A stretch of 64,000 nucleotides of DNA. Source: JAHEGP01 sp963751595. GTDB lineage: Bacteria > Pseudomonadota > Gammaproteobacteria > Pseudomonadales > JAHEGP01. This document shows positions 52,734-61,634 of the stretch, piece after piece. The position numbers and the translations under genes were made by a program. The notes under the pieces were generated by a model. It was given only the letters and a program-made list of their open reading frames with translations, searched no databases and was not told the origin of the DNA. How positions within the stretch are numbered: the stretch's first letter is position 1; every line of letters starts with the position of its first letter. The stretch is taken from contig CAVVVC010000008.1 in NCBI GenBank assembly GCA_963751595.1, positions 124,001-188,000 of the forward strand, given 5' to 3'.

Positions 52734-53786
52734 ATGCGCATCCTGTTAGTCAAGCTCAGCTCCATGGGTGATTTGATCCAGGTGTTACCGGCGCTGACGG
52801 ACGCCAGTCGCGCGCTGCCCGATGCCCGCTTTGACTGGGTCGTCGATGAGACCTTTGCCGAAATACCGGGCTGGCACCCGGCGATCGAAAATACTATCGT
52901 CACCGCCCACCGACGCTGGCGTAAACAGCCATGGCACTACTGGCGCAATGGCGAAATCCCGCGCTTTCTCAGCCGGCTTCGCGCCACCCGCTACGACCGG
53001 GTGGTCGACTCCCAGACCAACATCAAGAGCGCCGTTGTGACTGCACTGGCGCGGGGGGAGACGTACGGCCCGGACAAACACTCGGTACGTGAGTGGGGGG
53101 CACATTTAGCCTATCGACACCGGTTTCCGGTCAACACCCGGCAGCTCGCCATCCAGCGCTGGCGGGAAATGTATGCCCAGGCGCTGGACTACCCGTTGCC
53201 AGATACGCCGGTTGATTTTGGCCTCGGGGGCAGGCAGTGGCCCGAGCCCGGTTTTGCGCTTCCCCGTGAGCCTTACCTGGTCTGCGTAACCAACGCCAGC
53301 TGGACTAACAAGCGTTGGCCCGATGAGCAGTGGACCCGCCTGTTCGCGTTGGTCGGCGATTGCGGTTACCGGGTATTACTGCCCTGGGGTTCGGCACCGG
53401 AACAGGAACAGGCTCAGCAACTGGCAGCGGATTTCGCCCATTGCGAGGTTTTGCCCCGGCTGCCACTGACGGAACTGGCATCGTTGATGCTGGGCAGCGC
53501 CGGCGCGGTGTGCAACGACACCGGACTCGCCCATATTGCCGCCTGTCTGGGCACCCCAACGGTTACCGTTTACGGGCCAACCGACCCGGGTCTTATTGGC
53601 GCCTGTGGGCCCTATTCAACCCATCTCCCTGCCATTGGTTACGATTGTATTCCCTGTTACAAGCGCCAGTGTTCCACCGCTCAATACAGCGGACCTGAGG
53701 CGCAATGCTTGCGGATCATCTCCGCACAGCAGGTTTGGGCCAGCCTCTGCGCCCAGCAGGGGATTGCATCGGCGGTATTGTCCTGA
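52734..53786 (+). CDS. waaC: ADP-heptose:LPS heptosyltransferase I
   Basis: A 350-residue GT9 enzyme. MRILLVKLSSMGDLIQVLPAL and FDWVVDETFAEIPGWHPAI are WaaC hallmarks; LLPWGSAPEQEQAQQLA and VCNDTGLAHIAACLGTPTV mark the donor site. It attaches the first heptose to Kdo. It lies downstream of hldE, which supplies its donor, and overlaps the next GT by TGATG. It is about 10 kb from waaF, whereas the two are adjacent in Pseudomonas. Confidence 0.94.
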   Translation: MRILLVKLSSMGDLIQVLPALTDASRALPDARFDWVVDETFAEIPGWHPAIENTIVTAHRRWRKQPWHYWRNGEIPRFLSRLRATRYDRVVDSQTNIKSAVVTALARGETYGPDKHSVREWGAHLAYRHRFPVNTRQLAIQRWREMYAQALDYPLPDTPVDFGLGGRQWPEPGFALPREPYLVCVTNASWTNKRWPDEQWTRLFALVGDCGYRVLLPWGSAPEQEQAQQLAADFAHCEVLPRLPLTELASLMLGSAGAVCNDTGLAHIAACLGTPTVTVYGPTDPGLIGACGPYSTHLPAIGYDCIPCYKRQCSTAQYSGPEAQCLRIISAQQVWASLCAQQGIASAVLS

Positions 53787-54940
53787 TGTCAGGCGATGAG
53801 GACACCAAACCGCAATTTTCCCACTACCGGGTAGTGCTGGTGTCGGGCAGTTTGCGCCAGTCAGGTTCCAGCTCCTGGATTCTCGCCCTCCAGGGCGCGC
53901 TGCGCCGGGTGGGCTGTCCGGTCACCCATATCGTGCTTGGCGATCCCGGTGAGGTCGTGGTCCCCGGAAACTATTCGGTGATCTATACCCGAAGGGCGCG
54001 CAGCCATCCCCTGCTGCGCACCAGCCGGCTCCTGCAACTGCACAAGCTGTTCCCAGATTGGTATGCCTCGCACTGCGACCGGGTGCTCAACAAACGGGTG
54101 GCCAGGGCCCTTGAGCGCCGGGGTTGGAAGGGCAGGCTGGATCTGGTGATCAAGGACTTTACCTGCGAGGTGCCGAGCTACTTCATAGAACAGCCTGTGC
54201 TCGCCGTGATTCACCAGGCCCTTTCTTCCACGTGGGAGGGTAATCCGAAGCTGCAGCGCCGGGCCCGCGAGGGCTATCAGCTGGCGGCGGTGTCGGCCGC
54301 CGTTGCTGCTGATGCACGGGAGCTCGGGCTGGAGGTCAACCGCGTTCTCTACAACCCCCTCGACAGCGGCGAAATCCAGAGGCTGGGTGCAGCCTTCGGG
54401 CCGGTCGGGGATTACCTGGTCTATGTCGGCAAGCTCGACCGCAACAAGGGCGTGTATGAGTTGCTGGAAGCCTACGCTGACAGCGGCCTGTCGCTGCAGC
54501 TCTGGTACGTCGGCCGGGGCAGGGAGCGGGAGCAGTTGGAGCGGCGTGCGATCGAGCTGGGCGTAGCGAACCGCGTCCAGTTTATCGGCTTCCAGCCGAA
54601 TCCCTACCCTTACATCTCCCGGGCCCAGCTTTTGGTGCTGCCGTCAAAGTCCGAGGCGATGGGCTATGTCTGCCTTGAAGCGGCGGTGCTGGGCACCCCC
54701 TTCCTGGTGACTGATTTTCCGGCAGCTTCGGAGTTTTTTCTGCCCGCCGCACAGGTGGCCCTGGAGCCGGTTGACGGCTTTACCGAACGCCTGGCGCAAC
54801 GCATCATCGAGATGATGGCGCAGCCGGCGCAGCCCGCGCTTTGCGAGGGTGTCCTGGCACGGGTGCAGCCGGAGGCGGTTGCCAAGTCCTACCTGGCACT
54901 GGTCCCCGAGCTGGCGGTGAGTCATCCGCAGCGCCATTAA
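53786..54940 (+). CDS. GT4 glycosyltransferase downstream of waaC
   Basis: 384 residues of a GT-B family 4 enzyme. The donor half has LVYVGKLDRNKGVYELLEAY, LWYVGRGREREQLERRA and LPSKSEAMGYVCLEAAVLGT, with a conserved donor-site glutamate pattern. The N-terminal acceptor domain is less conserved. Start ATG 53786 overlaps the waaC stop. It probably decorates the LPS core, but the linkage is unknown. Its last bases overlap the convergent aldo-keto reductase gene. Confidence 0.84.
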   Translation: MSGDEDTKPQFSHYRVVLVSGSLRQSGSSSWILALQGALRRVGCPVTHIVLGDPGEVVVPGNYSVIYTRRARSHPLLRTSRLLQLHKLFPDWYASHCDRVLNKRVARALERRGWKGRLDLVIKDFTCEVPSYFIEQPVLAVIHQALSSTWEGNPKLQRRAREGYQLAAVSAAVAADARELGLEVNRVLYNPLDSGEIQRLGAAFGPVGDYLVYVGKLDRNKGVYELLEAYADSGLSLQLWYVGRGREREQLERRAIELGVANRVQFIGFQPNPYPYISRAQLLVLPSKSEAMGYVCLEAAVLGTPFLVTDFPAASEFFLPAAQVALEPVDGFTERLAQRIIEMMAQPAQPALCEGVLARVQPEAVAKSYLALVPELAVSHPQRH

Positions 54941-55746
54941 TCGTCGCTGCTGCCCTGCGCCCGGCTGGCCAGGAGGGCGTTGCAAATAGCCACATTGTTG
55001 GCCATGTGGTCCTGGTTGATGGTGCCAAGCACGATGGCTGTCACCGCCGGGTGCTGAAGGATAAAGTCCAGATTCGCCCGCACCGGGTCTTCGAGCTCGC
55101 GGCTCAGGTGACCACTGCCGAGGGCCTTTTTGATCAGAACGCCCTTGTTGTGTAATGCACAATAATCCAGTACCGGTTGCTCATCACGGTAGTCAAGGTT
55201 GTAGGTAACCATTACGCAGTCCGAGCGCGATGCAGCGAGCAGGCCGCCGCCAACAGTTTTGGTGGACATGCCGAAGGCACGCACCAGGCCACGCCTTTTC
55301 AACTCGGCCAGCACCGCCAAAGGGTCGTGCTGGCTGATGATGGCCTCATCTTCGCCGTTGGAATGCACCAGTACCAGATCCAGATAGTCGGTGTTGAGTC
55401 GCCGCAGGCTGCGCTCGACACTGGTGCGAACATGCTCCGGCGTGAAGTCGTAGCGCGACTCTCCGTGCTCGAACTCCTCACCCACCTTGGTGCAGATAAC
55501 CCAGTCGGGCCGCGTCTTGCCGAGTAACTCCCCCAGCCGCTGTTCACTGCTCCCGTAGGCGGGGGCGGTATCGATCAGGTTGATGCCCAGTTGCTGCGCC
55601 CGGGACAGCAGTGAGCGGGCCTGGCGGTCGTCGGGAATGGTGAACCGGTTGGGGTATTTGACGCCCTGGTCGCGGCCCAGCTTAACCGTGCCCAGGCCCA
55701 GGGCTGAAACCCATAGGCCGGTGGTGCCGATCTCCCGCCGCTCCAT
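54937..55746 (-). CDS. Aldo/keto reductase
   Basis: 269 residues from ATG 55746. The (beta/alpha)8 reductase tetrad is visible as LIDTAPAYG (Asp, Tyr), WVICTKVG (Lys) and LDLVLVHSNG (His). The NADPH-binding end includes AVTAIVLGTINQDHM. Physiological substrate unknown. In Pseudomonas the waaA-hldE interval also contains an AKR next to an FAD oxidoreductase. Here its ATG is one base after the FAD gene's stop on the minus strand, so both are cotranscribed. Confidence 0.9.
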   Translation of the reverse strand: MERREIGTTGLWVSALGLGTVKLGRDQGVKYPNRFTIPDDRQARSLLSRAQQLGINLIDTAPAYGSSEQRLGELLGKTRPDWVICTKVGEEFEHGESRYDFTPEHVRTSVERSLRRLNTDYLDLVLVHSNGEDEAIISQHDPLAVLAELKRRGLVRAFGMSTKTVGGGLLAASRSDCVMVTYNLDYRDEQPVLDYCALHNKGVLIKKALGSGHLSRELEDPVRANLDFILQHPAVTAIVLGTINQDHMANNVAICNALLASRAQGSSDD

Positions 55747-55747
55747 A

Positions 55748-56959
55748 CTAGCCCCAGACCTCGTCCCAGAGGGGAGTGGCAATCGGCGGTTTAGGGAGTG
55801 CGGAAAGTCGCTCCAGGTGCAGCGGGGCGCTGGGTTGAATCTGATCCTGTAACCGCGCGACCACCTGTTGCGCGAGATCCGGTGCCAGGCTCAGCTTGGT
55901 GGGCCAGGCGACGATAACGTTCTGCTGGGCATCGGCCGCGGTCGAGAAAGCGGTGTCGGGTTTGATCAACTGTTCCTGTTTTGGCTCCGCGCGATTGATC
56001 ATCGTGGTTGCCCACTGGGCGGTGCTGAAGTCAAGCCAGGGAAATATGTCTGCCAGCTCCTGGCGGGCGTGATCAATCAGCTTGTCGCTGGACCACTCGA
56101 TGCTGTCATTGGCAAGGTCGCCGCCAAGGTACCAGACCCAGTCGCCATCCTTGCACGGGTGGGTGGAAACGGTAAGCCGGGGTGACGCCGATGTCTGGGC
56201 GCCAATGCAGTGGCCGTAGAGGCCGTAGGGCAACTTGTGTTTGACCATGACCTGGTGCAGTGGTCGAATCTGCATTTCCGGTTGCCGGATGTTGAGCGCT
56301 TCCAGGATTGCACCGGTGCCCTCGCCAGCGGTGATCACGTAGCGCCGGGCGCGCACCGTAACGCCGTTGTCGCACACCACGCTGTGGACTCCCTGTTCAC
56401 CGGTGCGCCATTGTAACTGTTCGGTCCTGGCGATCGCGGGCAGGTGGGGCGCAGACAGGTTTTCGAGTAGTGACGGGACGTCGAGCACCACATCGACCAG
56501 GCGATAGATCGCTCCTTTGTAGGGCGAATCGGCGAAGGGAGGCGGGTAGTCCTCTCGCTTGAGCTTTTCGATCCGGCCGCGCAGGGACTTGCTGGCAAAG
56601 AACGAAACCAGTTTGGAGCCGACGCTGCCGGAGGACCACATGATGAAGTCGTCGGACAGTATTTTGGTTGCGCGCAGGTCGATTTCGCCGTTACCGTGGA
56701 GGCACTGTTGCCACACTTGGGGCATCAGCTTGATCGACTCGAACGCACCTGTGAGCTTGCCGGCGAGGGCGTACTTCAGCCCCCCGTGAATCATACCCTG
56801 GGACGCAATCGTCTGGCTGCTGCCCAGCGCCGATTTTTCCAGTAGCACCGCCGAGTAGCCCGCGCCCCGCAGGCGGTTGAGCAGCCACAGGCCTGCAATG
56901 CCGGCGCCAACGATGGCGACATCGACGTCGACGGTGTTTTCTTCCCCGGGGTTGAGCAT
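55748..56959 (-). CDS. FAD-dependent oxidoreductase (DAO/GlpD-like)
   Basis: 403 residues. The N-terminal VDVAIVGAGIAGLWLLNRLR is the FAD-binding dinucleotide motif, followed by TIASQGMIHGGLKYAL, typical of glycerol-3-phosphate-dehydrogenase-like DAO proteins, and RRYVITAGEGTGAILEAL. Substrate unknown. The order with the aldo-keto reductase and a divergent waaA resembles the Pseudomonas LPS region, hinting at a conserved but unassigned link with envelope synthesis. Confidence 0.88.
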   Translation of the reverse strand: MLNPGEENTVDVDVAIVGAGIAGLWLLNRLRGAGYSAVLLEKSALGSSQTIASQGMIHGGLKYALAGKLTGAFESIKLMPQVWQQCLHGNGEIDLRATKILSDDFIMWSSGSVGSKLVSFFASKSLRGRIEKLKREDYPPPFADSPYKGAIYRLVDVVLDVPSLLENLSAPHLPAIARTEQLQWRTGEQGVHSVVCDNGVTVRARRYVITAGEGTGAILEALNIRQPEMQIRPLHQVMVKHKLPYGLYGHCIGAQTSASPRLTVSTHPCKDGDWVWYLGGDLANDSIEWSSDKLIDHARQELADIFPWLDFSTAQWATTMINRAEPKQEQLIKPDTAFSTAADAQQNVIVAWPTKLSLAPDLAQQVVARLQDQIQPSAPLHLERLSALPKPPIATPLWDEVWG

Positions 56960-57041
56960 TGGCGCTGTCTCTCGTTTGCAGGAATGATCCGGGGTAGTAT
57001 ACCGTGTGTGTTCCGGTGAAGCTAAAAGGGTCTGATACCCC

Positions 57042-58313
57042 GTGAGACTACTCTATACGTCCTTGTTTTACTTGCTTCAGCCTTTGCTGGTGCTGCGTCT
57101 GTATTGGCGCTCGGTCAAGGCTCCGGGCTACCGTGAGGGGATCGGTCAGCGCTTCGGTCACTTCCAGCAGCCGGCGCTGGAACAGTCCATCTGGGTGCAT
57201 GCGGTGTCGGTGGGAGAGACCATCGCCAGCGTACCCATGGTAAAGCAACTGGCGCTGCTGTATCCCGATATGCCGATAGTGGTGAGCACCACAACCCCCA
57301 CGGGTGCCGAGCGGGTCAGAACGCTACTTGGTGATCTCGTTAGTCATGTGTATGCGCCCTACGATCTGCCCGGCGTCATGAGCCGTTTTCTGCGTCATTT
57401 CCAGCCCAGGCTGCTTATCATTATCGAAACCGAGCTGTGGCCGAATATGATTCATAGTTGCCACCAGGCCGGTGTGTCAGTGGTGCTGGCCAACGCCCGG
57501 CTGTCGGAAAAGTCAGCAAGCGGCTACCGGCGTGTCGAGGGTTTGACCCGGGCAATGTTGGGCCAGTTGAGCGCCGTAGCGGTGCAGACCGAAATCGAGG
57601 CCCAGCGTTTCACAGCGTTGGGGCTCCCGCCTGACAAAGCCTTCGTGACGGGTAATATCAAGTTCGACATGCAGTTGGAGGGCTCGGACCGCGACAAGGC
57701 GAGGGGTTGGCGCCGGTCCTGGGAGCGCGGGCGGCTATGCTGGATAGCGGCAAGTACCCACGAGGGCGAGGACGACATCATCCTTCAGGCACACCTCGCA
57801 TTGTTGCGACATAACCCGACGCTGTTGCTCATCCTGGTGCCACGTCACCCGGAGCGGTTCGACAGGGTGGTGGAGCTGGTGGCACAGGCCGGGTTGGTTC
57901 CTCATCGGCTCAGCTCGGGAGCACCGCTCACTGCCGCTGCCGGGGTTGTCATCGGCGATACCATGGGGGACCTGCTGGGCCTGTTCGGTGCCGCCGATAT
58001 CGCGTTCGTGGGCGGCAGCCTCATTCCCCGGGGTGGGCACAACCTGCTGGAGCCGGCATTGTGGTCAATGCCGGTGCTGTCAGGCCCTCATCTCTTCAAC
58101 TTCAAAGAAATTGCCGATTTGATGTTGGCGGCCGGAGCCCTGCAAATCTGTCCCGGACCGCTGGAGCTCGAAAACGCCATCGTCAAACTACTGGAAAACC
58201 CGGCTTACCGGCGGGAGTCGGGAAGGCGTGCCTATGGCGTGTTAGAGCAAAACCGAGGCTCGCTGCAGCGCTTGCTGGACGTGATTGACGGCGTCATCAA
58301 GCAGGCGCACTAA
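57042..58313 (+). CDS. waaA: 3-deoxy-D-manno-octulosonic-acid transferase (Kdo transferase)
   Basis: A 423-residue GT30 enzyme with an N-terminal membrane anchor (LYTSLFYLLQPLLVLRLY). IWVHAVSVGETIAS holds the catalytic glutamate; STTTPTGAERV, IIIETELWPNMI and FVGGSLIPRGGHNLLEPALW are strongly conserved. It adds Kdo to lipid IVA. The start is GTG 57042, divergent to the FAD oxidoreductase gene. tolC is convergent 18 bases downstream. Confidence 0.96.
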   Translation: MRLLYTSLFYLLQPLLVLRLYWRSVKAPGYREGIGQRFGHFQQPALEQSIWVHAVSVGETIASVPMVKQLALLYPDMPIVVSTTTPTGAERVRTLLGDLVSHVYAPYDLPGVMSRFLRHFQPRLLIIIETELWPNMIHSCHQAGVSVVLANARLSEKSASGYRRVEGLTRAMLGQLSAVAVQTEIEAQRFTALGLPPDKAFVTGNIKFDMQLEGSDRDKARGWRRSWERGRLCWIAASTHEGEDDIILQAHLALLRHNPTLLLILVPRHPERFDRVVELVAQAGLVPHRLSSGAPLTAAAGVVIGDTMGDLLGLFGAADIAFVGGSLIPRGGHNLLEPALWSMPVLSGPHLFNFKEIADLMLAAGALQICPGPLELENAIVKLLENPAYRRESGRRAYGVLEQNRGSLQRLLDVIDGVIKQAH

Positions 58314-58331
58314 GCGGTTGCTGCAGGTCAT

Positions 58332-59750
58332 TCACTCGGTCAGGGGAGTGCCGGACAGCGTCGGTGCCTCAGGTGGCTCCAGCCAGTTGTTAAGCTCGTA
58401 GATATCACGTGGACTGATGATGCCGGCTTCCCTTTTCAGTCTCAGCATATCAAGCACGTACTGGTAACGGGCGTTGGCGTAGTCGCGGGCGGCGGTAAAC
58501 AGGCTCTGTTGCACGTTTAACACATCGACAATGTTGCGGGTTCCCACTTCATAGCCCGCCTGGGTTGCCTCGAAGGCGCTCCTGCTGGAGACGATGGACT
58601 GACGCCTGGCCTTGGTAGTGGCCACATCGACGGTGGTCTGCAGGTGGAGCGCCCGGGTTGCCTGCACTGTGTTGCGCACGGTGCCGGCGTACACTTCCTG
58701 GGCGCGGTTGTACTGCTCGTAAGCCTGGCGCCGGGATGCGCTGATGGCGCCACCGCTGTAGATGGGCATGCGCAGGTCGAGGCGTAGTGAAGTACCGTCA
58801 AAATCCTGGTTGAACTCAGTGCGGTTATTACTGACTTCCCGCTCAATGTCGGTTTTCGAATCGTCGTAACCCAGTCTGGCCGTTAGCTTGGGGGCATGCT
58901 CGTATTTTCTGGCTTTGGCGAATTCGTTAGCGGCATCCCGGCTGTAGGCAGCGGCCTTGATGGCGTAGTTGTTGTCGAGTGCAAAATCGACCCACTCTTC
59001 CTTTTCCATGGGGTCGGGGTCCAACACCGGGTAGTCGTCCTCGAGCAGCCAGACATTGTCGTGTTTCTGCCCGGTCAAGGTAGACAGGCGCTCGAGCGCG
59101 ACGCCAAGATTGCCCTCGTCGCTGAGGCGCTGTGCTACTGATAGATCGAAAGCGGCGCGGGACTCGTGTACATCGGTAATGGCGATCAGGCCGACGTCGA
59201 AGCGCTGCTGGGTTTGTTCCAGTTGGCGCTTGTTGGTGCGTTCCTGGGCGCGGGATACGTTGAGGTTGTCGACTTCACGCAGGACATCGAAATAGGCCTC
59301 CGCGACGCGCACAATCAAGTCCTGTTGGTCGGCGGCGAACTGAGCCTGTGCCTGGCGAGACAGCTCCTTGCCTTCAGTAAAACCGAACCATGCTGGCATG
59401 TCGAATACGCGCTGGTCGAGGCTGACGCCCCAGGCGGTTGTATCGGCCTGGGTGTCATTGACGTTGGGTATCAAAAGATCGCCCGCCGGAAAATCACCGG
59501 AGTTGCTCAGGTCTGAAGAGTTGTAAAAGGCGCCGGCATTAACCTGGGGCAATAATCCGGAGCGGCCGAGATTTTCGAATTCCAGGCCGGCCTTGTAACT
59601 CGCTTCGGCGGCACGAATTGTGGGATCGTTGCGCAACGCCAGTTCATAGATGTCGCGCAGATTATCTGCCGTTGCCAGTGAGCAGGAGCTGACGACAGCG
59701 ATACCGACCGCGGCTCGCTTCAATAGTGCCCTGATGCCCTTGCGATACAT
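58332..59750 (-). CDS. tolC: TolC family outer membrane efflux protein
   Basis: A 472-residue TolC with a signal peptide (1-28, cut near LATADNL). It has two related halves; the first has IYELALRNDPTIRAAEASYK and QRVFDMPAWFGF, the second DGTSLRLDLRMPIYSGGAIS. Long helices make the periplasmic tunnel. It would serve type I secretion and RND efflux. Its position near cpdA/parE matches Pseudomonas. The 182 bases upstream are A/T-rich and likely hold its promoter and that of the divergent DUF1249 gene. Confidence 0.93.
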   Translation of the reverse strand: MYRKGIRALLKRAAVGIAVVSSCSLATADNLRDIYELALRNDPTIRAAEASYKAGLEFENLGRSGLLPQVNAGAFYNSSDLSNSGDFPAGDLLIPNVNDTQADTTAWGVSLDQRVFDMPAWFGFTEGKELSRQAQAQFAADQQDLIVRVAEAYFDVLREVDNLNVSRAQERTNKRQLEQTQQRFDVGLIAITDVHESRAAFDLSVAQRLSDEGNLGVALERLSTLTGQKHDNVWLLEDDYPVLDPDPMEKEEWVDFALDNNYAIKAAAYSRDAANEFAKARKYEHAPKLTARLGYDDSKTDIEREVSNNRTEFNQDFDGTSLRLDLRMPIYSGGAISASRRQAYEQYNRAQEVYAGTVRNTVQATRALHLQTTVDVATTKARRQSIVSSRSAFEATQAGYEVGTRNIVDVLNVQQSLFTAARDYANARYQYVLDMLRLKREAGIISPRDIYELNNWLEPPEAPTLSGTPLTE

Positions 59751-59932
59751 GATTACCCCCGCGGAAAGTTCGTGCCAGATTTTTTGTAGCGCTCGAGTGT
59801 ATCAAAGTTTATCGCAAAAAATCATCGAAATACTGCTTTCAGTCGAATTGCGACCCGGCGCCGTATTCTGCTACTGTACCACGGCATGTAGAGCAATCTC
59901 AGCGTTTACCAGTCCGGAGTTAATACGTTTCA

Positions 59933-60385
59933 ATGCACGTTCATCACAGACGCCGACACAAGGTCGATCTGGCAGGTTTGCAGGCGATTTGCGCCACCAA
60001 TTATCTGGCGCTGGATAAGTTGCTGCCGCAATTGCGGGGCGGTTCTGCGGATGGATTCGTGGTTGATGCGCTGGGTGGCCACGATGTCGCGGTCAGGATC
60101 CTGGAGCGGGCACCTTACACCACGATAATCGATATCCGGCAACTCGGTGGTGGAGCAACTGCGGCAGCTTCGCCGCAGTTCCAGGTGCGTGTCTACCACG
60201 ATGCCCGCATGGCGGAGGTTGTGGCCTGCCAGGGTCATCGCCATATCAAGCCGCGTTACGATTATCCCAATGCCGGGATGTACCAGCGCGATGAAAAGTT
60301 TCAGCTCAACCGGTTTTTCGGTGAGTGGCTGAGTTTGTGCCTGGCCAACGGGCGCTCGGTGCACAGCCACGTGCTGTTGAGCTGA
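59933..60385 (+). CDS. DUF1249 family protein
   Basis: 150 residues of the DUF1249 (YqiB-like) family: LQAICATNYLALDKLLPQL near the N-terminus, then RVYHDARMAEVVACQG, and the signature YDYPNAGMYQRDEKFQLNRF near the end. Function is unknown; the gene usually lies between nudF and cpdA. Here nudF is missing upstream and cpdA follows after 193 bases. Confidence 0.92.
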   Translation: MHVHHRRRHKVDLAGLQAICATNYLALDKLLPQLRGGSADGFVVDALGGHDVAVRILERAPYTTIIDIRQLGGGATAAASPQFQVRVYHDARMAEVVACQGHRHIKPRYDYPNAGMYQRDEKFQLNRFFGEWLSLCLANGRSVHSHVLLS

Positions 60386-60578
60386 ATCGGGTTTACTCCC
60401 CCGCGGCGGCAATACGGTAGCTGCTTCGGTGGCAGGATTGCATGGTGAACAGGGTTACGCAACGGCACAATAGCTCCCCGGTCTTTCCATGAATTGACCG
60501 CTGCGGCGCCGGCTTTGGGGTCGAGCGGGATTCGTTGGTAATAGTCGCTTCACATACCAGCACGAGGCATCAACAGTT

Positions 60579-61382
60579 TTGCATTTGCAACTCAAGCATA
60601 GCGGGGGCCCGCTCAGCGTAATCCAGGTTACGGATACCCATATCGGTGCAGCGGCAGATAACCGGCTCGCGGGGGTGGACACCCGCAAAAGCCTGGAGCA
60701 TGTGCTCGACGCTGCCACCAGCGGCGGTCACAGTGACCTGGTACTGCTTACCGGCGACCTTTCGGATGATGGCAGTGTCGACGCCTACCGCGAGCTGCAT
60801 CGCCAGGTGGCTGCTACCGGCCTGGACCACGTCTGGTTGCCGGGCAATCATGACGATATCGCCAATATGCAGGCAGTGGCGGCACCCTACATGGCGACGA
60901 CCGTCGGTGCGGGAAACTGGGGTTTTATCCTGCTGAACTCCCAGATACCTGGTGCGGTTGGCGGTGAACTCGCAGAATCCGAGCTCCTGCGGCTGGCGCG
61001 TTTTTTACAGAACCCGGATTACCGGTATCTGCTGATCTGCGTGCACCATCACCCGCTGTCCATCGGCTGTCGTTGGCTGGATCAGCAAACCATTAGCAAT
61101 GGCGAGCGGCTGTTGCAGATGCTGGATGGCTGCGATCGGGTGAGAGCGTTACTGTGGGGCCATGTACACCAGGAATTCGATCAGCAGCGGCAGCATTATC
61201 GCCTGTTGGCGGCACCGTCCACTTGTGTGCAGTTCGCTCCTGGCAGCGATCAATTCAGGGTCGACCATTCCCAGCCTGGTTACCGGCGCCTATGGCTGGG
61301 GGAAGACGGCTCCGTGCGCACCGAGGTGAAACGCATTCCCCCTGAGCTCTTCGACGCCGACTACGACTGCGAGGGTTATTGA
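60579..61382 (+). CDS. cpdA: 3',5'-cyclic-AMP phosphodiesterase
   Basis: A 267-residue calcineurin-like metallophosphoesterase. All metal motifs are present in order: IQVTDTHIG, LTGDLSDDG, WLPGNHDD, CVHHHPLSIG and WGHVHQEFD. These and the position before parE identify CpdA, which hydrolyses cAMP. The start is TTG 60579, about 11 bases after GAGG, since no ATG precedes the first motif. yqiA, often between cpdA and parE, is absent. Confidence 0.92.
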   Translation: MHLQLKHSGGPLSVIQVTDTHIGAAADNRLAGVDTRKSLEHVLDAATSGGHSDLVLLTGDLSDDGSVDAYRELHRQVAATGLDHVWLPGNHDDIANMQAVAAPYMATTVGAGNWGFILLNSQIPGAVGGELAESELLRLARFLQNPDYRYLLICVHHHPLSIGCRWLDQQTISNGERLLQMLDGCDRVRALLWGHVHQEFDQQRQHYRLLAAPSTCVQFAPGSDQFRVDHSQPGYRRLWLGEDGSVRTEVKRIPPELFDADYDCEGY

Positions 61383-61391
61383 CATTCCATG

Positions 61392-61411
61392 GCCGGGGCC
61401 GGCGCCCCGGC
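61392..61411. terminator. GC-rich hairpin after cpdA
   Basis: A perfect 8-bp stem GCCGGGGC/GCCCCGGC with CGGC loop starts 10 bases after the cpdA stop. No T-run follows, so an intrinsic terminator role is doubtful; it may pause or protect the cpdA mRNA end. Confidence 0.35.
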
Positions 61412-61634
61412 GGCCTGCCCCGCGACGTGTAACATCGGCTTGCCAGAGCGGGATCGCGCCTCCATCGAGCTCAACATGCGACACCCCGGGGGAGATTTTC
61501 TTGCCCTGAATCCTTGACTAAAACCCTCCAGTTGCCAAAATGCGCTCTCCCAACGCGGCGCCGGCCGGGCAGAGCGTGCCCCGACCGGTTCGCTACCCTG
61601 AACACCTTCCATCTTCGACAAGGTCTGTACAGCC

